Assembly: GCA_964388615.1 (NCBI GenBank)
Contig: CAYMBG010000036.1
Span: forward strand, 1-23,363
DNA from: SLLW01 sp964388615
Lineage (GTDB): Bacteria; Bacteroidota; Rhodothermia; Balneolales; Natronogracilivirgulaceae
DNA length: 23,363 nucleotides
Reading direction: 5' to 3'
In this document: in pieces, positions 1 to 8,061 of the stretch
Numbering within the stretch: position 1 is the stretch's first letter
Layout of the letters: the number at the start of each line of letters is the position of its first letter
The notes under the pieces: generated by a model
The model's input: only the letters and a program-made list of their open reading frames with translations
What the model was told of the DNA's origin: nothing
Databases searched by the model: none
Position numbers and translations under genes: made by a program

Positions 1-1
1 C

Positions 2-967
2 TTTTTCGTGGACGAATACTCAACATTTCGACAGCCATCCGTAACAGTGGTCAGGGATCTGCATGATGCCGTTCAAGTGGCCAAGGCCGGGGAGCACCGG
101 GATCGGGATGATCTGGTAATAGAGCGCGCTGAAATCGATTCGCTGCTGGAAACAGCATGGACAAAACCAGAGCCGTTCACCGTAAAAGCCAGGGACGGAG
201 AAACGGATCTTTACGGATTGATGTATAAACCATCCACTTTTGATGAATCGCAACACTATCCAGTAGTAGTGAATATCTATCCCGGTCCGCAGACCGGAAG
301 CATCGGCACCCGCAGCTTTTCGGCAATCCGTCGTGGACAGACACATGCACTTGCGGAGTTGGGTTTTATTGTCATCCAGCTTGATGCAATGGGGACACCA
401 CTGCGGTCAAAATCATTTCACACGGAGTGGTACGGTGATATGAGTGACAACGGCCTGGAAGATCAGGTATCGGCTATACGACAGCTTGGACAGCGCCATG
501 AATGGCTGGATGCCGACAGGGCTGGCATGTATGGTCATTCTGGTGGAGGTTATGCCACCGTGAGCGCTCTTTTGGATTATCCGGGTGTATTTAGAGCGGG
601 TGTTGCCGGAGCTGGAAACATGGACAATCGTGGATACACGTACTATTGGGGTGAAAAATATCAGGGCCAACGGACCATAAAGCAGGGGCATGACTCGTTT
701 GCCTCCCAGGCCATATGGAAGCGAGCCGATCAGTTGGAAGATCGGCTGATGTTAACCTATGGAACCACGGATAGTAATGTGCATCCAAATATGACGCTTT
801 TACTGATCGATGAATTGATTAAAGCGAACAAAGACTTCGATTTAATTGTTATGCCTAACAGAAATCACGGATATGCCAATGAGAAATATGTCATCAGGCG
901 GACCTGGGATTACTTTGTACGGCATTTACTGGAAACGGAACCACCCGATGATTTTACATTGGATTGA
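2..967 (+). CDS. S9 family peptidase (DPP-IV-like), C-terminal part, cut by window start
   Basis: This is the C-terminal catalytic part of a prolyl-oligopeptidase-family (S9, DPP-IV-like) serine peptidase, which removes dipeptides from peptide N-termini, probably outside the cytoplasm. The reading frame is open to the first base, so the start, signal peptide and beta-propeller lie upstream; the GTG at 8 is internal. The visible part begins in the linker before the hydrolase domain (FVDEYSTF, then PFTVKARDG and YPGPQTG). The triad is visible: Ser in GHSGGG (codon 539-541), Asp in TTDSNVHP (770-772) and His in NRNHGY (866-868). The GHSGGG elbow differs from the GxSYGG of most S9 enzymes but occurs in a Bacteroidota subgroup as I recall. 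A second S9 peptidase lies downstream at 2248. The family call is secure; substrate specificity is inferred. Confidence 0.9.
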   Translation, partial: FFVDEYSTFRQPSVTVVRDLHDAVQVAKAGEHRDRDDLVIERAEIDSLLETAWTKPEPFTVKARDGETDLYGLMYKPSTFDESQHYPVVVNIYPGPQTGSIGTRSFSAIRRGQTHALAELGFIVIQLDAMGTPLRSKSFHTEWYGDMSDNGLEDQVSAIRQLGQRHEWLDADRAGMYGHSGGGYATVSALLDYPGVFRAGVAGAGNMDNRGYTYYWGEKYQGQRTIKQGHDSFASQAIWKRADQLEDRLMLTYGTTDSNVHPNMTLLLIDELIKANKDFDLIVMPNRNHGYANEKYVIRRTWDYFVRHLLETEPPDDFTLD

Positions 968-1105
968 AGAATCCAGCTTCATAATGTCACAGAAACAGGT
1001 CCGGCAGCTATGTGCGCCTGGTGTCCAATCGGTGGCACGAAGAATGAACACAAACCAAATAAAACACGATTACGAATGAAATTAGTTGACCAGGAAGGAA
1101 AAGAG

Positions 1106-1423
1106 ATGACCAGCAAAAAAAACGAAGAAGCCCAGGAATTGGAGAAGCAGCTGGCAAAGATGGCTCAAAAAATTCTGGAGCCGATCATGAATAAACTGCA
1201 GCTGTCCAATCAGCAAATTGGACAGGAACAGTTGATGCAAATTACGTCCATGGCACATCAGATGATTTTCAATCGCATGATTTTTAATCTGATTCAAAAA
1301 GTGGGCGTAAAAGATATGAATGAGTTAATCAACGATAATGATCTGGAGGAGCTCAAAACATCTTTCTCCAACCAGTTCTCCACTTCTTCTTCGGATCAGC
1401 AACAAGAGCCGCCCGAGGCTTGA
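1106..1423 (+). CDS. Small helical protein of unknown function (105 aa)
   Basis: I do not recognise this family. The start chosen is ATG 1106, because AGGAAGG at 1092-1098 lies about seven bases upstream; in-frame ATGs at 1010 and 1076 would extend it but have no comparable site. The protein looks soluble and helical. It has a charged N-terminus (KKNEEAQELEKQ), a Gln- and Met-rich middle with an amphipathic hydrophobic stretch around residues 45-75, and a low-complexity tail of Ser and Gln ending QEPPEA. There is no signal peptide, membrane segment or Cys. It lies between an S9 peptidase gene and msrA on the same strand. The composition and codon pattern suggest a real gene, but no function can be assigned. 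Confidence 0.65.
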   Translation: MTSKKNEEAQELEKQLAKMAQKILEPIMNKLQLSNQQIGQEQLMQITSMAHQMIFNRMIFNLIQKVGVKDMNELINDNDLEELKTSFSNQFSTSSSDQQQEPPEA

Positions 1424-1535
1424 TCCGGAATCATTGAACCTTTTGAAAAAATTAATTGTAATGGCACTTCTGTTATTTCTTGCGGTCATACTGCATGGAG
1501 TAGCAGGAGCCGGCCATTTATCTTTAGAGGGAATT

Positions 1536-2087
1536 ATGGAAAACGAACAGAAAGCTACGTTTGGCGCTGGTTGCTTTTGGTGTGTGGAGGCCGTATTTGA
1601 TCGGGTAGACGGGGTCAAATCCGTAGATTCCGGATACTCAGGTGGACGCAAGGATGAGGCTTCCTACAGAATTGTAAGCACAGGGGAGACGGGTCATGCC
1701 GAGGTGGTTCAGATAACTTATGATCCCGCTGTTGTCGATTATGATGACCTTCTTCAGATATTCTGGCGAACTCACGACCCGACGACCCTGAACAGGCAGG
1801 GAGCGGATGTGGGTCCGCAATACCGTTCCGTAGTTTTTTATCATAATGAGGATCAGCGAAAGAAAGCGGCATACTACAAGCAGAAGCTGGACGAAGCGGG
1901 TATCTACAATGATCCGATTGTGACCGGGATATCTCCTTTTGAAGCGTTTTACAGAGCGGAAGACTATCATCAAAACTTCTATGAAAACAATCCTGAACAA
2001 GGATATTGCCAACTTGTGATTCAGCCCAAAATCGAAAAATTCAAAAATCTTTTTGAAGACAAGTTGCGGGAAGAGTACAGAAAATGA
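1536..2087 (+). CDS. msrA: Peptide-methionine (S)-S-oxide reductase MsrA
   Basis: MsrA reduces methionine-S-sulfoxide in proteins and free methionine, repairing oxidative damage with thioredoxin as usual reductant. The active-site GCFWCVEAVF motif is at residues 11-20, with the catalytic Cys in GCFW. The family blocks GYSGG, TGHAEVVQ, FWRTHDPTTLNRQGADVGPQYRS and EDYHQNFYENNP follow in order, and the length of 183 residues is normal. The start at ATG 1536 is chosen because GAGGGA lies just upstream at 1527-1532. The frame stays open further upstream, and from TTG 1443 or ATG 1461 it encodes a signal-peptide-like stretch (KKLIVMALLLFLAV, then VAGA), so a secreted form is possible. No MsrB domain is fused or adjacent. 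Confidence 0.93.
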   Translation: MENEQKATFGAGCFWCVEAVFDRVDGVKSVDSGYSGGRKDEASYRIVSTGETGHAEVVQITYDPAVVDYDDLLQIFWRTHDPTTLNRQGADVGPQYRSVVFYHNEDQRKKAAYYKQKLDEAGIYNDPIVTGISPFEAFYRAEDYHQNFYENNPEQGYCQLVIQPKIEKFKNLFEDKLREEYRK

Positions 2088-2181
2088 AATAAAGGCAGCT
2101 TTACAAAAAGGCGGCAATCATATGACGGTTAATGTACGATAGGCGGGCAATAGTCGGTTTAAATTGTTACTTTTTCCTATA

Positions 2182-2204
2182 CGGCCTTCCAGCATGACAG
2201 GCCG
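2182..2204 (+). terminator. Hairpin between msrA and the S9 peptidase gene
   Basis: A perfect 6-bp stem CGGCCT (2182-2187) and AGGCCG (2199-2204) encloses an 11-base loop. It lies about 95 bases after msrA and 43 before the next start. An A-rich tract rather than a U-tract follows, so it may be a weak terminator or a leader structure of the downstream gene. The pairing is seen; the role is a guess. Confidence 0.3.
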
Positions 2205-2247
2205 AAAATTATTTCAAAACTACGGTGCCCATTAAACTTACGTAATT

Positions 2248-4251
2248 ATGTCATTTCCCGAAAAAAGCGGTCTCATTTTCTCCTCCATTTTTGTACTGTT
2301 GTTGCTTTACGGCGCTCAACCAGCAGATGCACAGATATCGCCGGAAGAGGTGGCTTCCCTGGAGCAGGTGACACAGGTTTTGATGCATGAAGATGGTGAC
2401 TTTCTGGTCTATACCCTTCGAAAGCCACGAAAGCCATATGAAGAGATAGGTGGCGATTTTCATGAGTTACACGTGATGGATTTGGAGACCGGCGATACCA
2501 GTGGTCTGATAACCGCTCCAAAAAGCATTTCATCCCCGTCCTGGATACCCGGAAGTAAACGGGTCGCATTTCGTATGACTGATAGCGAATATCATGAGCG
2601 TCCCCAGGTTTACTCCCTGGATGTGGTTGATGGTGAGTTGGAGTTGCACACGGAAGCACCGGAAGGAGTCATTTCTTATGCTTTTTCATCCGATTCCTCA
2701 GTTTTGGCATACACCATGCGAAGTCCATGGACGGAAGAGGTCCGGGAAAAGCGCGATCAGGGGTTTGATATGGAGGTGTCCGGAACGCATGAACGACATG
2801 TGCGATTATGGGTGCAGGAAGAGGGAGAAGCCCGTGTCATGTCACCGGAAGATATGACGGTATGGGATTTTGAGTGGTCACCGGATCAGGAGAATATTGC
2901 GATACGTACGACCCATGGTACCGGTATTGACGATGAAATGATGTTCAGCGAGATATTGGTCATGGATTTGTCCGACGGCTCGCTGGATCTGCTTGTGGAA
3001 AGCCAGGGTAAAGTGGGGCCGATGCGATGGTCCCCCGATGGAACACATTTCGCTTATCTGGCGGCGAAAGCCTTGAATGATCCGCTTCCGCAACGTATTT
3101 ATGTCACCAGAGTTGGCGACTACACCGCAAGGGATATAACACCCGAAGATTATGAGGGAACCGTTGAGTGGCTTTCATGGGCCGATCCGGAAATCCTGCG
3201 CTTTGTGGCTGTAGAAGGTACCCGCACCGCCTTGCGGGAAATAGCGCACACCGGTGGTGACGCTTCTTTGTTGGAGGGGGGAGAACTGGAAATATTCCGA
3301 TCCGTTAGTTTTGATCAAACCGGCCGGCAATTTGCGGCGGCGGTCCACCGACGGGATCATCCTTCGGAAGTGTATATGAACCACATGGAGGATACAGGAT
3401 GGGAGCGGCTTACGTATCATAATGAATTTCTTGATAATCTGGAATTGGGCCGCCAGGAAACGATTTCATGGGATGGTCCGGATGGACTAAGGATAGAAGG
3501 GGTGCTTACTTATCCTGTTGATTATCAGGAGGAAGATGATTACCCGCTTGCCATTCTTCCACATGGAGGTCCGGAAGGGGTGAGTATAGATGGCTGGAAT
3601 ACCAGGCCGCTGTATCCGGCCCAGGTGCTTGCAACAGAGGGTTATGTAGTACTCAAACCCAACTATCGCGGCAGTGGCGGACGCGGATCGGCCTTTACAA
3701 TGGCCAACCATCGTGACCTTGGAGGCAAAGAATTTGAAGATGTCATTCGGGGTATTGACTACCTGGCTTATGAGGGTTTGATTGATCCATACAAAGTTGG
3801 GATTTCAGGAACCTCGTATGGCGGGTATTTCTCAGCATGGGCAGGAACCCGCTACTCGGACCGTTTTGCCGCGGCCATCACTTTTGCGGGATTGTCCAAC
3901 TGGATTTCCTTTATGGGTACCACTGATATACCGCACGAGATGTCTATAACTCACTGGGACTTGTGGTGGTTTGAAAATCAGGGGATCACATGGGACCGAT
4001 CACCGGTTGCTCATTTGAAAGGAGCCGACACCCCCATTTTGGTAGCTCACGGAAAGGCGGATGACCGGGTGCATCCCGAACAATCCATTCAGCTACACCA
4101 GTTTCTTAAGCTCAATGACATTACTACTGAGATGGTGTTGTATCCCAGGCAGCCACACGGTCTTAGGGAGAGGGCACATCGCATTGATTTCATGAATCGG
4201 ATCGTTGACTGGTTTGATCTTCATGTTAAAGAGGGACGGCAACAGTATTAG
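2248..4251 (+). CDS. Secreted S9 family prolyl oligopeptidase-like peptidase
   Basis: A complete S9 serine peptidase of 667 residues, predicted to act on peptides in the periplasm or outside the cell. Residues 1-29 form a signal peptide (n-region with Lys, SSIFVLLLLYGA core, ADA|Q cleavage). Residues 30 to about 400 carry WD40/PD40-like propeller repeats (for example SPSWIPGSKRVAF, DFEWSPDQENIAI and PMRWSPDGTHFAY). The alpha/beta hydrolase domain follows, with RGSGGRG as in related acylaminoacyl and dipeptidyl peptidases. The triad is Ser523 (GTSYGGY), Asp605 (HGKADDRVHP) and His637 (PRQPHG). All key residues are intact and the length is normal. The gene stands alone behind a 160-base gap after msrA. 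Exact specificity (dipeptidyl, acylaminoacyl or oligopeptidase) cannot be read from the sequence. Confidence 0.93.
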   Translation: MSFPEKSGLIFSSIFVLLLLYGAQPADAQISPEEVASLEQVTQVLMHEDGDFLVYTLRKPRKPYEEIGGDFHELHVMDLETGDTSGLITAPKSISSPSWIPGSKRVAFRMTDSEYHERPQVYSLDVVDGELELHTEAPEGVISYAFSSDSSVLAYTMRSPWTEEVREKRDQGFDMEVSGTHERHVRLWVQEEGEARVMSPEDMTVWDFEWSPDQENIAIRTTHGTGIDDEMMFSEILVMDLSDGSLDLLVESQGKVGPMRWSPDGTHFAYLAAKALNDPLPQRIYVTRVGDYTARDITPEDYEGTVEWLSWADPEILRFVAVEGTRTALREIAHTGGDASLLEGGELEIFRSVSFDQTGRQFAAAVHRRDHPSEVYMNHMEDTGWERLTYHNEFLDNLELGRQETISWDGPDGLRIEGVLTYPVDYQEEDDYPLAILPHGGPEGVSIDGWNTRPLYPAQVLATEGYVVLKPNYRGSGGRGSAFTMANHRDLGGKEFEDVIRGIDYLAYEGLIDPYKVGISGTSYGGYFSAWAGTRYSDRFAAAITFAGLSNWISFMGTTDIPHEMSITHWDLWWFENQGITWDRSPVAHLKGADTPILVAHGKADDRVHPEQSIQLHQFLKLNDITTEMVLYPRQPHGLRERAHRIDFMNRIVDWFDLHVKEGRQQY

Positions 4252-4306
4252 TCTGTTCCTCTTACATGGAATTCCTGTCTTTTTAACAGAAATGAGGGTG
4301 AATACA

Positions 4307-4352
4307 GAGGCCTGAAGCCTCGGATACAGGGTTTATGTGTCGGATAAACCTG
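4307..4352. terminator. Hairpin pair between convergent genes
   Basis: Two hairpins lie between the plus-strand S9 gene (ends 4251) and the minus-strand small gene (ends 4355). The first is GAGGC (4307-4311) with GCCTC (4317-4321) and a five-base loop. The second is GGGTTTAT with ATAAACCT (about 4329-4351) and a seven-base loop. Neither has a strong U-tract on either strand. The position suits transcription ends for both genes, but this is a structural guess only. Confidence 0.3.
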
Positions 4353-4354
4353 GT

Positions 4355-4600
4355 TTAATGATCTCTCGGGTTTTTCTGGTGGATTTTCATGCGAGCCTTG
4401 ATCCCTTCCTGATGAAGACGGATTCGTAAATTTTTTTCCAGGTTTTTCTGGATTTCGTCAACGACCTTTGATTCGACCTGGTCATGGATATTTTCCTCAT
4501 TGAGAAAGAACTTGGCCAGAAATGCGGAAACCCGCCCCTTTCGTTTCTTAACAATCTCTATAATGTTCTGAATGTCGATGTCAATGATAATTCTTTTCAT
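4355..4600 (-). CDS. Small hypothetical protein (81 aa)
   Basis: I do not recognise this family. The protein starts MKRIIIDIDIQNIIEIVKK and is strongly charged and helical, with no signal peptide or Cys. Its C-terminus is basic (RIRLHQEGIKARMKIH). The start is taken at the ATG at 4600; a GTG nine bases further upstream (4609) would add three residues. No clear ribosome-binding site is seen at either. The alternation of hydrophobic and charged residues looks like a real folded protein rather than chance. The gene lies 318 bases downstream of rmuC on the same strand, so it is probably transcribed alone. Confidence 0.55.
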   Translation of the reverse strand: MKRIIIDIDIQNIIEIVKKRKGRVSAFLAKFFLNEENIHDQVESKVVDEIQKNLEKNLRIRLHQEGIKARMKIHQKNPRDH

Positions 4601-4918
4601 GTAATACACGATTTGCCACTATAATGGGTAAAAGAATGGGTGAAAGTCATGAAGAATAAGCGATAGATAACAAAAGTTCGAAATTAATTAACAACTCTTT
4701 TTCCGCTTACGTTTTATGTCGTTGTAATAGTTGTCATCGCATCCCACAGCGGGGGAGGGGGCATCCGGCCTTGGGTTATTTATAGTACAAAACCTGGTGG
4801 CGTATCAAAAAGGGAGCATAGAGTTGGTCAGCCAGAAGGGAGAGTGTTCCGAATTTATATTGCGATTTCCCCGTGAAGGATAAAGTGTGACAAAGGTTAT
4901 GATGTAACAAAGTGGAAG
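4601..4918. other. Intergenic stretch without recognised content
   Basis: This 318-base stretch lies between rmuC (upstream on the minus strand) and the small minus-strand gene. I found no convincing open frame, RNA gene or strong hairpin. There is a G-rich patch at about 4750-4762 and an AT-rich patch at about 4682-4692. On the minus strand TATAGT at about 4618-4623 could be a -10 box for the small gene, but no good -35 box accompanies it. Confidence 0.4.
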
Positions 4919-6280
4919 TTAATCCTGGTCTTCGTCGGTTTCGTCGATATCGTTGAAGGACCGGATGGTACCCGGCAAATTTTTGCTGTTTCGGGCTCCC
5001 AGCTCCCGAATACGTTCAGCCTGTCTCACCAGATTTCCACGTCCATCCTGTAACTTGTTCATGGCTCCGTCATAACTATTCCGGGTTTGATTGAGCCGTT
5101 TTCCGAGGTCGATCAGATCTTCGGTGAATCCGACAAATTTATCATATAATCGTCCCCCGGCTTCGGCAATCTCCATGGCGTTTCGGTTCTGGTACTCCTG
5201 CTTCCAGACATTGGAGATGGTGGCCAGTGTGGCCAGCAATGTGGTGGGCGACACCATGACGATATTTTTTTCAAAAGCCTCATTGTACAATTCGGGGTCA
5301 AGTTGAATAGCCAGGCCGAAAGCGGATTCTATCGGGAGGAAAAGCAGTACAAAATCCGGGCTGTTGATTTCATACAGATTCTGGTAGTTTTTGCCGCTCA
5401 GATCACGGATATGTCGTCGGATTGATTGAATATGCTCTTTGGCGGCTTGACTTTTTTCCTCATCACTGTCAGATGAAACATATTTTTCAAATGCAACGAG
5501 AGATACTTTGGAATCGACGACCAGGTGTTTGCTGTCCGGAAGGTGGACAATGACATCCGGTTGTTTGCGCTTGCCGTCGTTGGAAAAAGAAGGTTGTACC
5601 ACATATTCGCGATCCTTTTGAAGGCCGGATTTTTCAAGGATCCGTTCCAGGATCATCTCTCCCCAGGAACCCTGGGCTTTTGTTTCACCTTTCAGCGCGC
5701 GTGTCAGATTTCCCGCTTCCTGAGTCATTTTGGTGTTTAGTTCGCTGAGTTGCGATATCTGTTCCTTGAGAGTGATACGATCCCGTACATCTTCTTTATA
5801 GGTATCCTCCACTTTCTTCTCAAAGCTTTTAATCTTCTCTCCAAGGGGATTCAGTAGTTGTTCCAGCCCGGCTTTGTTCTGTTCACTGAATCGTTTACTC
5901 TTTTCTTCGAGAATATCATTTGCCAGAACTTTGAATTGGTCTTTGTAGGATTCCTGGATCTCGGAGATCTCCTTTTTAAATGAACTGAGTTTATCATCCA
6001 GGTGCCGATTGGTTGTTTTTGCTTCGGTCAGCTGTTCGCGCAACGCATTATTATGCGCTTCCAAATCTTTATTTGTTTTCTCAAGTGTTTGGATACGTTC
6101 TTGCTGATTCTCATTGCGCTCTTCCAAACGGGAAACCTGTTCGGTGTAACCGGATTGTTTGGCCAGAAGCTCATTGATGTACCGCTGCTTAACGGACGCG
6201 TCCCGCCGGAACAGAAAAAAAATCAACAGGGACCCGGAGGTAAAACCAAGTAAAAGAAGTAGAAGAGAGATCAGATCCAT
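4919..6280 (-). CDS. rmuC: DNA recombination protein RmuC
   Basis: RmuC is a membrane-anchored protein with a predicted nuclease-like domain; in E. coli it limits inversion at short inverted repeats. The 453 residues follow the family plan. An N-terminal membrane helix spans residues 1-24 (LLLLLLGF, LLIFFLFRR), followed by a long coiled coil at about 30-195. The RmuC domain follows with QGSWGE (203-208), RKQPDVIVHLP (238-248) and the DSKVSL box (256-261), then FLPIESAF, SPTTLLATL and the WKQEYQNRNA helix. The tail is acidic (DETDEDQD). The gene is 57 bases downstream of the AP2-like gene on the same strand, so the two may be co-transcribed. The start was set by the hydrophobic N-terminus; no SD is evident. 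Confidence 0.95.
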   Translation of the reverse strand: MDLISLLLLLLGFTSGSLLIFFLFRRDASVKQRYINELLAKQSGYTEQVSRLEERNENQQERIQTLEKTNKDLEAHNNALREQLTEAKTTNRHLDDKLSSFKKEISEIQESYKDQFKVLANDILEEKSKRFSEQNKAGLEQLLNPLGEKIKSFEKKVEDTYKEDVRDRITLKEQISQLSELNTKMTQEAGNLTRALKGETKAQGSWGEMILERILEKSGLQKDREYVVQPSFSNDGKRKQPDVIVHLPDSKHLVVDSKVSLVAFEKYVSSDSDEEKSQAAKEHIQSIRRHIRDLSGKNYQNLYEINSPDFVLLFLPIESAFGLAIQLDPELYNEAFEKNIVMVSPTTLLATLATISNVWKQEYQNRNAMEIAEAGGRLYDKFVGFTEDLIDLGKRLNQTRNSYDGAMNKLQDGRGNLVRQAERIRELGARNSKNLPGTIRSFNDIDETDEDQD

Positions 6281-6337
6281 CAGGAAAAAGGATTAAATGT
6301 GTGCTATCATCCTAAAAAGATAAAAAAAACGTTCCGC

Positions 6338-6850
6338 TTATTCTTCGAAATTCCGCCGCTTTTTGTAGTTGGCATACCTTGCACCGTAAATCTTCATCAT
6401 TTGCTCATCGCGAAACGTAACAGCTTCTTTCAGCTTCCTCTTGTAATTCTTTCTGAATTCCTCAAGCTTTTCAGCTTTGGGAATATAGAAAGACTTGTTT
6501 TTGTGCACCCCTTTTTCCGGCGAAAACGATACCTGGAATATATGTTCCTGATGAACCCTGTTACTGCGTTTTTTGGTTTTGATACAATAGCTTATTCCAG
6601 GGTAACCGATATTGCTCTCTTTGCCAAGATGCATCTTTCGATCATGATTTTTTGCAAATCCCTGCCATTCCGACAAGTTTTTATCCCGGTATGTTTTTGC
6701 TCTGGTAAGGGCATGTTCTTTTCCCCCATGCTTTTTGTCGCTGAAAAAACGGCTGATTTGCCGCCCATCCCGCCGGATTCGCACGAACCAACCAAATGTA
6801 TTTTTGGAGGGCTGGTCAATCCGGGTGATATTTTTTAAATCTTCAGGCAT
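6338..6850 (-). CDS. Bacterial protein with two AP2/ERF-like modules (170 aa)
   Basis: A basic, probably DNA-binding protein. Residues 8-58 (ITRID, GWFVRIRRDGR, SRFFSDKKHGGKEHAL, YRD) match my memory of bacterial AP2-domain proteins, in which an aromatic-rich three-stranded sheet is followed by a helix starting GGKE-AL and ending A-x-x-YRD. Residues 82-149 look like a second, diverged copy (GYPGISY, HIFQVSFSP, KNKSFYIPK, KLKEAVTFRDE), which recalls the bacterial pattern YPG-S, W/F-x-V, F-x-x-x-K, EA-x-x-A-x-x-RDE. There is no HNH nuclease or integrase domain, unlike many bacterial AP2 proteins. The gene lies upstream of rmuC on the same strand. The start ATG 6850 has AGGA about nine bases upstream. 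An almost equally long plus-strand frame over the same bases is a shadow. Function as a regulator or nucleoid-binding protein is inference. Confidence 0.6.
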   Translation of the reverse strand: MPEDLKNITRIDQPSKNTFGWFVRIRRDGRQISRFFSDKKHGGKEHALTRAKTYRDKNLSEWQGFAKNHDRKMHLGKESNIGYPGISYCIKTKKRSNRVHQEHIFQVSFSPEKGVHKNKSFYIPKAEKLEEFRKNYKRKLKEAVTFRDEQMMKIYGARYANYKKRRNFEE

Positions 6851-7104
6851 GGGGATCCTGTTATTTCATCTTGTAGACAGGTACACCAAAACCGGGATTC
6901 CGCACGGTTGGATAAAGGGGATTTCGTCCGATCTCATGCAATGATGCATTTATGTAGTATATTTATAATAAATAAGTTGAGTGTAAATAGCTAAAAAATA
7001 ATAACAAGGCAGTATAATGTTATTTGGGAAGCAGGTAGGTCAATTGCATTTGTTTTTCTTAAAAAAGCTTGTGATTTTAAAAAAACACATAAAACCGGTG
7101 AATA

Positions 7105-7707
7105 ATGAAACGATTTGATTCCTTAGATACTATTAGAGATGAAATATGGCGGTCCTTACTGGAGTCTTTTGAATCGAAAGAACATACTTTTCGTTTTCCG
7201 GTAATAGCCACAGTCTCAAATGGAGAACCGAGACAGCGAATTGTGGTCCTGAGAAATGTCTACATATCCAGCAGGACACTATTATTTCACACAGACAAGC
7301 GATCACAGAAAGTTGCGGACATTCAACGTAATCCTGTCGTTAGTTGGCTTTTTTACGATTCACGCAACCGGATACAAGTCCGATTTGAAAGCAAAGCACA
7401 GATTCATGATCCGGAGAGTGAACTTCATGAAGATGAGTGGAACGCGACCAGTGTTGCCGAGCGCCGGATCCACGCTGTAAAACACGCACCCGGTACTCCT
7501 GTTTCTGATCCCGACGAGGTTTGGCCTGAGGAGATTCATCATCCCTCGCAAAAGTTACAGGATATCGCTGTCGGAAAACCCAACTTTCGTGTCATAACGG
7601 CGGAAGTCTCGTTCATAGATTGGCTTCAGCTTCATCCCGAGGGAGAGTTTCGTGCTCTTTTCAACTGGGATGGGGATTCCTGGAAAGGGACCTGGGCCTG
7701 TCCTTAG
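7105..7707 (+). CDS. Pyridoxamine 5'-phosphate oxidase family FMN-binding protein
   Basis: A 200-residue split-barrel flavoprotein of the PNPOx family, most like the Alr4036-type group (pyridoxamine 5'-phosphate oxidase, Alr4036 FMN-binding). Residues 30-50 (FPVIATV, EPRQRIVVLR) and 61-72 (FHTDKRSQKVAD) are the usual FMN-phosphate-binding strands. Next come the barrel strands VSWLFYD and IQVRFESKA, and the C-terminal substrate-side segment WLQLHPEGEFRALF. True PdxH has a different C-terminus (conserved RxH and W-x-x-QRL), so PNP oxidase activity should not be assumed. The gene stands alone after a 254-base upstream region with a TATAAT at 7013-7018 that could be a -10 box. Its TAG overlaps the stop codon of the convergent Smr gene. 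Confidence 0.85.
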   Translation: MKRFDSLDTIRDEIWRSLLESFESKEHTFRFPVIATVSNGEPRQRIVVLRNVYISSRTLLFHTDKRSQKVADIQRNPVVSWLFYDSRNRIQVRFESKAQIHDPESELHEDEWNATSVAERRIHAVKHAPGTPVSDPDEVWPEEIHHPSQKLQDIAVGKPNFRVITAEVSFIDWLQLHPEGEFRALFNWDGDSWKGTWACP

Positions 7708-8018
7708 CCAGATTTACGTTTGCCGGGAGCTTCAAGATGAGCTATGGTAGCGCCCCACGTTCCGCAGCCGGGTCCGGCAAGGTGGTAATCCCTAACCCAC
7801 GGTATGGATTCCAGTACGGCGTGAACAAGCCTGCGCAACGTTCCGGTTCCCTTGCCATGAATAATCCGTACGGTCAGTATCTCTTTTTCCCGGCAGGCTC
7901 TGAGATATTCAGGAACCAGATCACGTACATCGGAGGGAGGAAAAATATGCAGGTCCAACACTCCGTCGATCGGATACTCGACCGGATCATCGTTATGATT
8001 GGATGGATGGTCGTTCAT
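7704..8018 (-). CDS. Smr-domain protein (small MutS-related)
   Basis: A standalone Smr domain of 104 residues. Smr domains are nucleic-acid-binding or nicking modules also found at the C-terminus of MutS2. The family motifs are LDLH (21-24), the HGKGTG loop followed by LR (54-62), and GCGTWGAT (84-91), which corresponds to the usual GxGGxGxT. The start ATG 8018 is preferred; a TTG at 8033 in the same frame would add five residues. The gene lies 43 bases downstream of the nitroreductase gene on the same strand and is probably co-transcribed with it. Its TAA overlaps the TAG of the convergent PNPOx gene by two bases. Confidence 0.88.
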   Translation of the reverse strand: MNDHPSNHNDDPVEYPIDGVLDLHIFPPSDVRDLVPEYLRACREKEILTVRIIHGKGTGTLRRLVHAVLESIPWVRDYHLAGPGCGTWGATIAHLEAPGKRKSG

Positions 8019-8061
8019 GGTCTTCTGTGTCAAATCTTACCGGATTAAAGAAGTATGGCCC

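Noticed and set aside
1638..2117. Minus-strand frame of 159 codons over msrA
   Set aside because: msrA motifs on the plus strand explain the sequence; the reverse frame resembles nothing.
4741..4762. G-rich patch as possible G-quadruplex or regulatory element
   Set aside because: The G runs are not arranged as four regular tracts and nothing else supports a function.
6299..6838. Plus-strand frame of 179 codons opposite the AP2-like gene
   Set aside because: It is Phe/Cys-rich without family features, whereas the minus-strand frame has recognisable AP2-like motifs.
7620..8048. Plus-strand frame of 142 codons across the PNPOx/Smr junction
   Set aside because: It spans the ends of two real genes and is opposite the Smr motifs.
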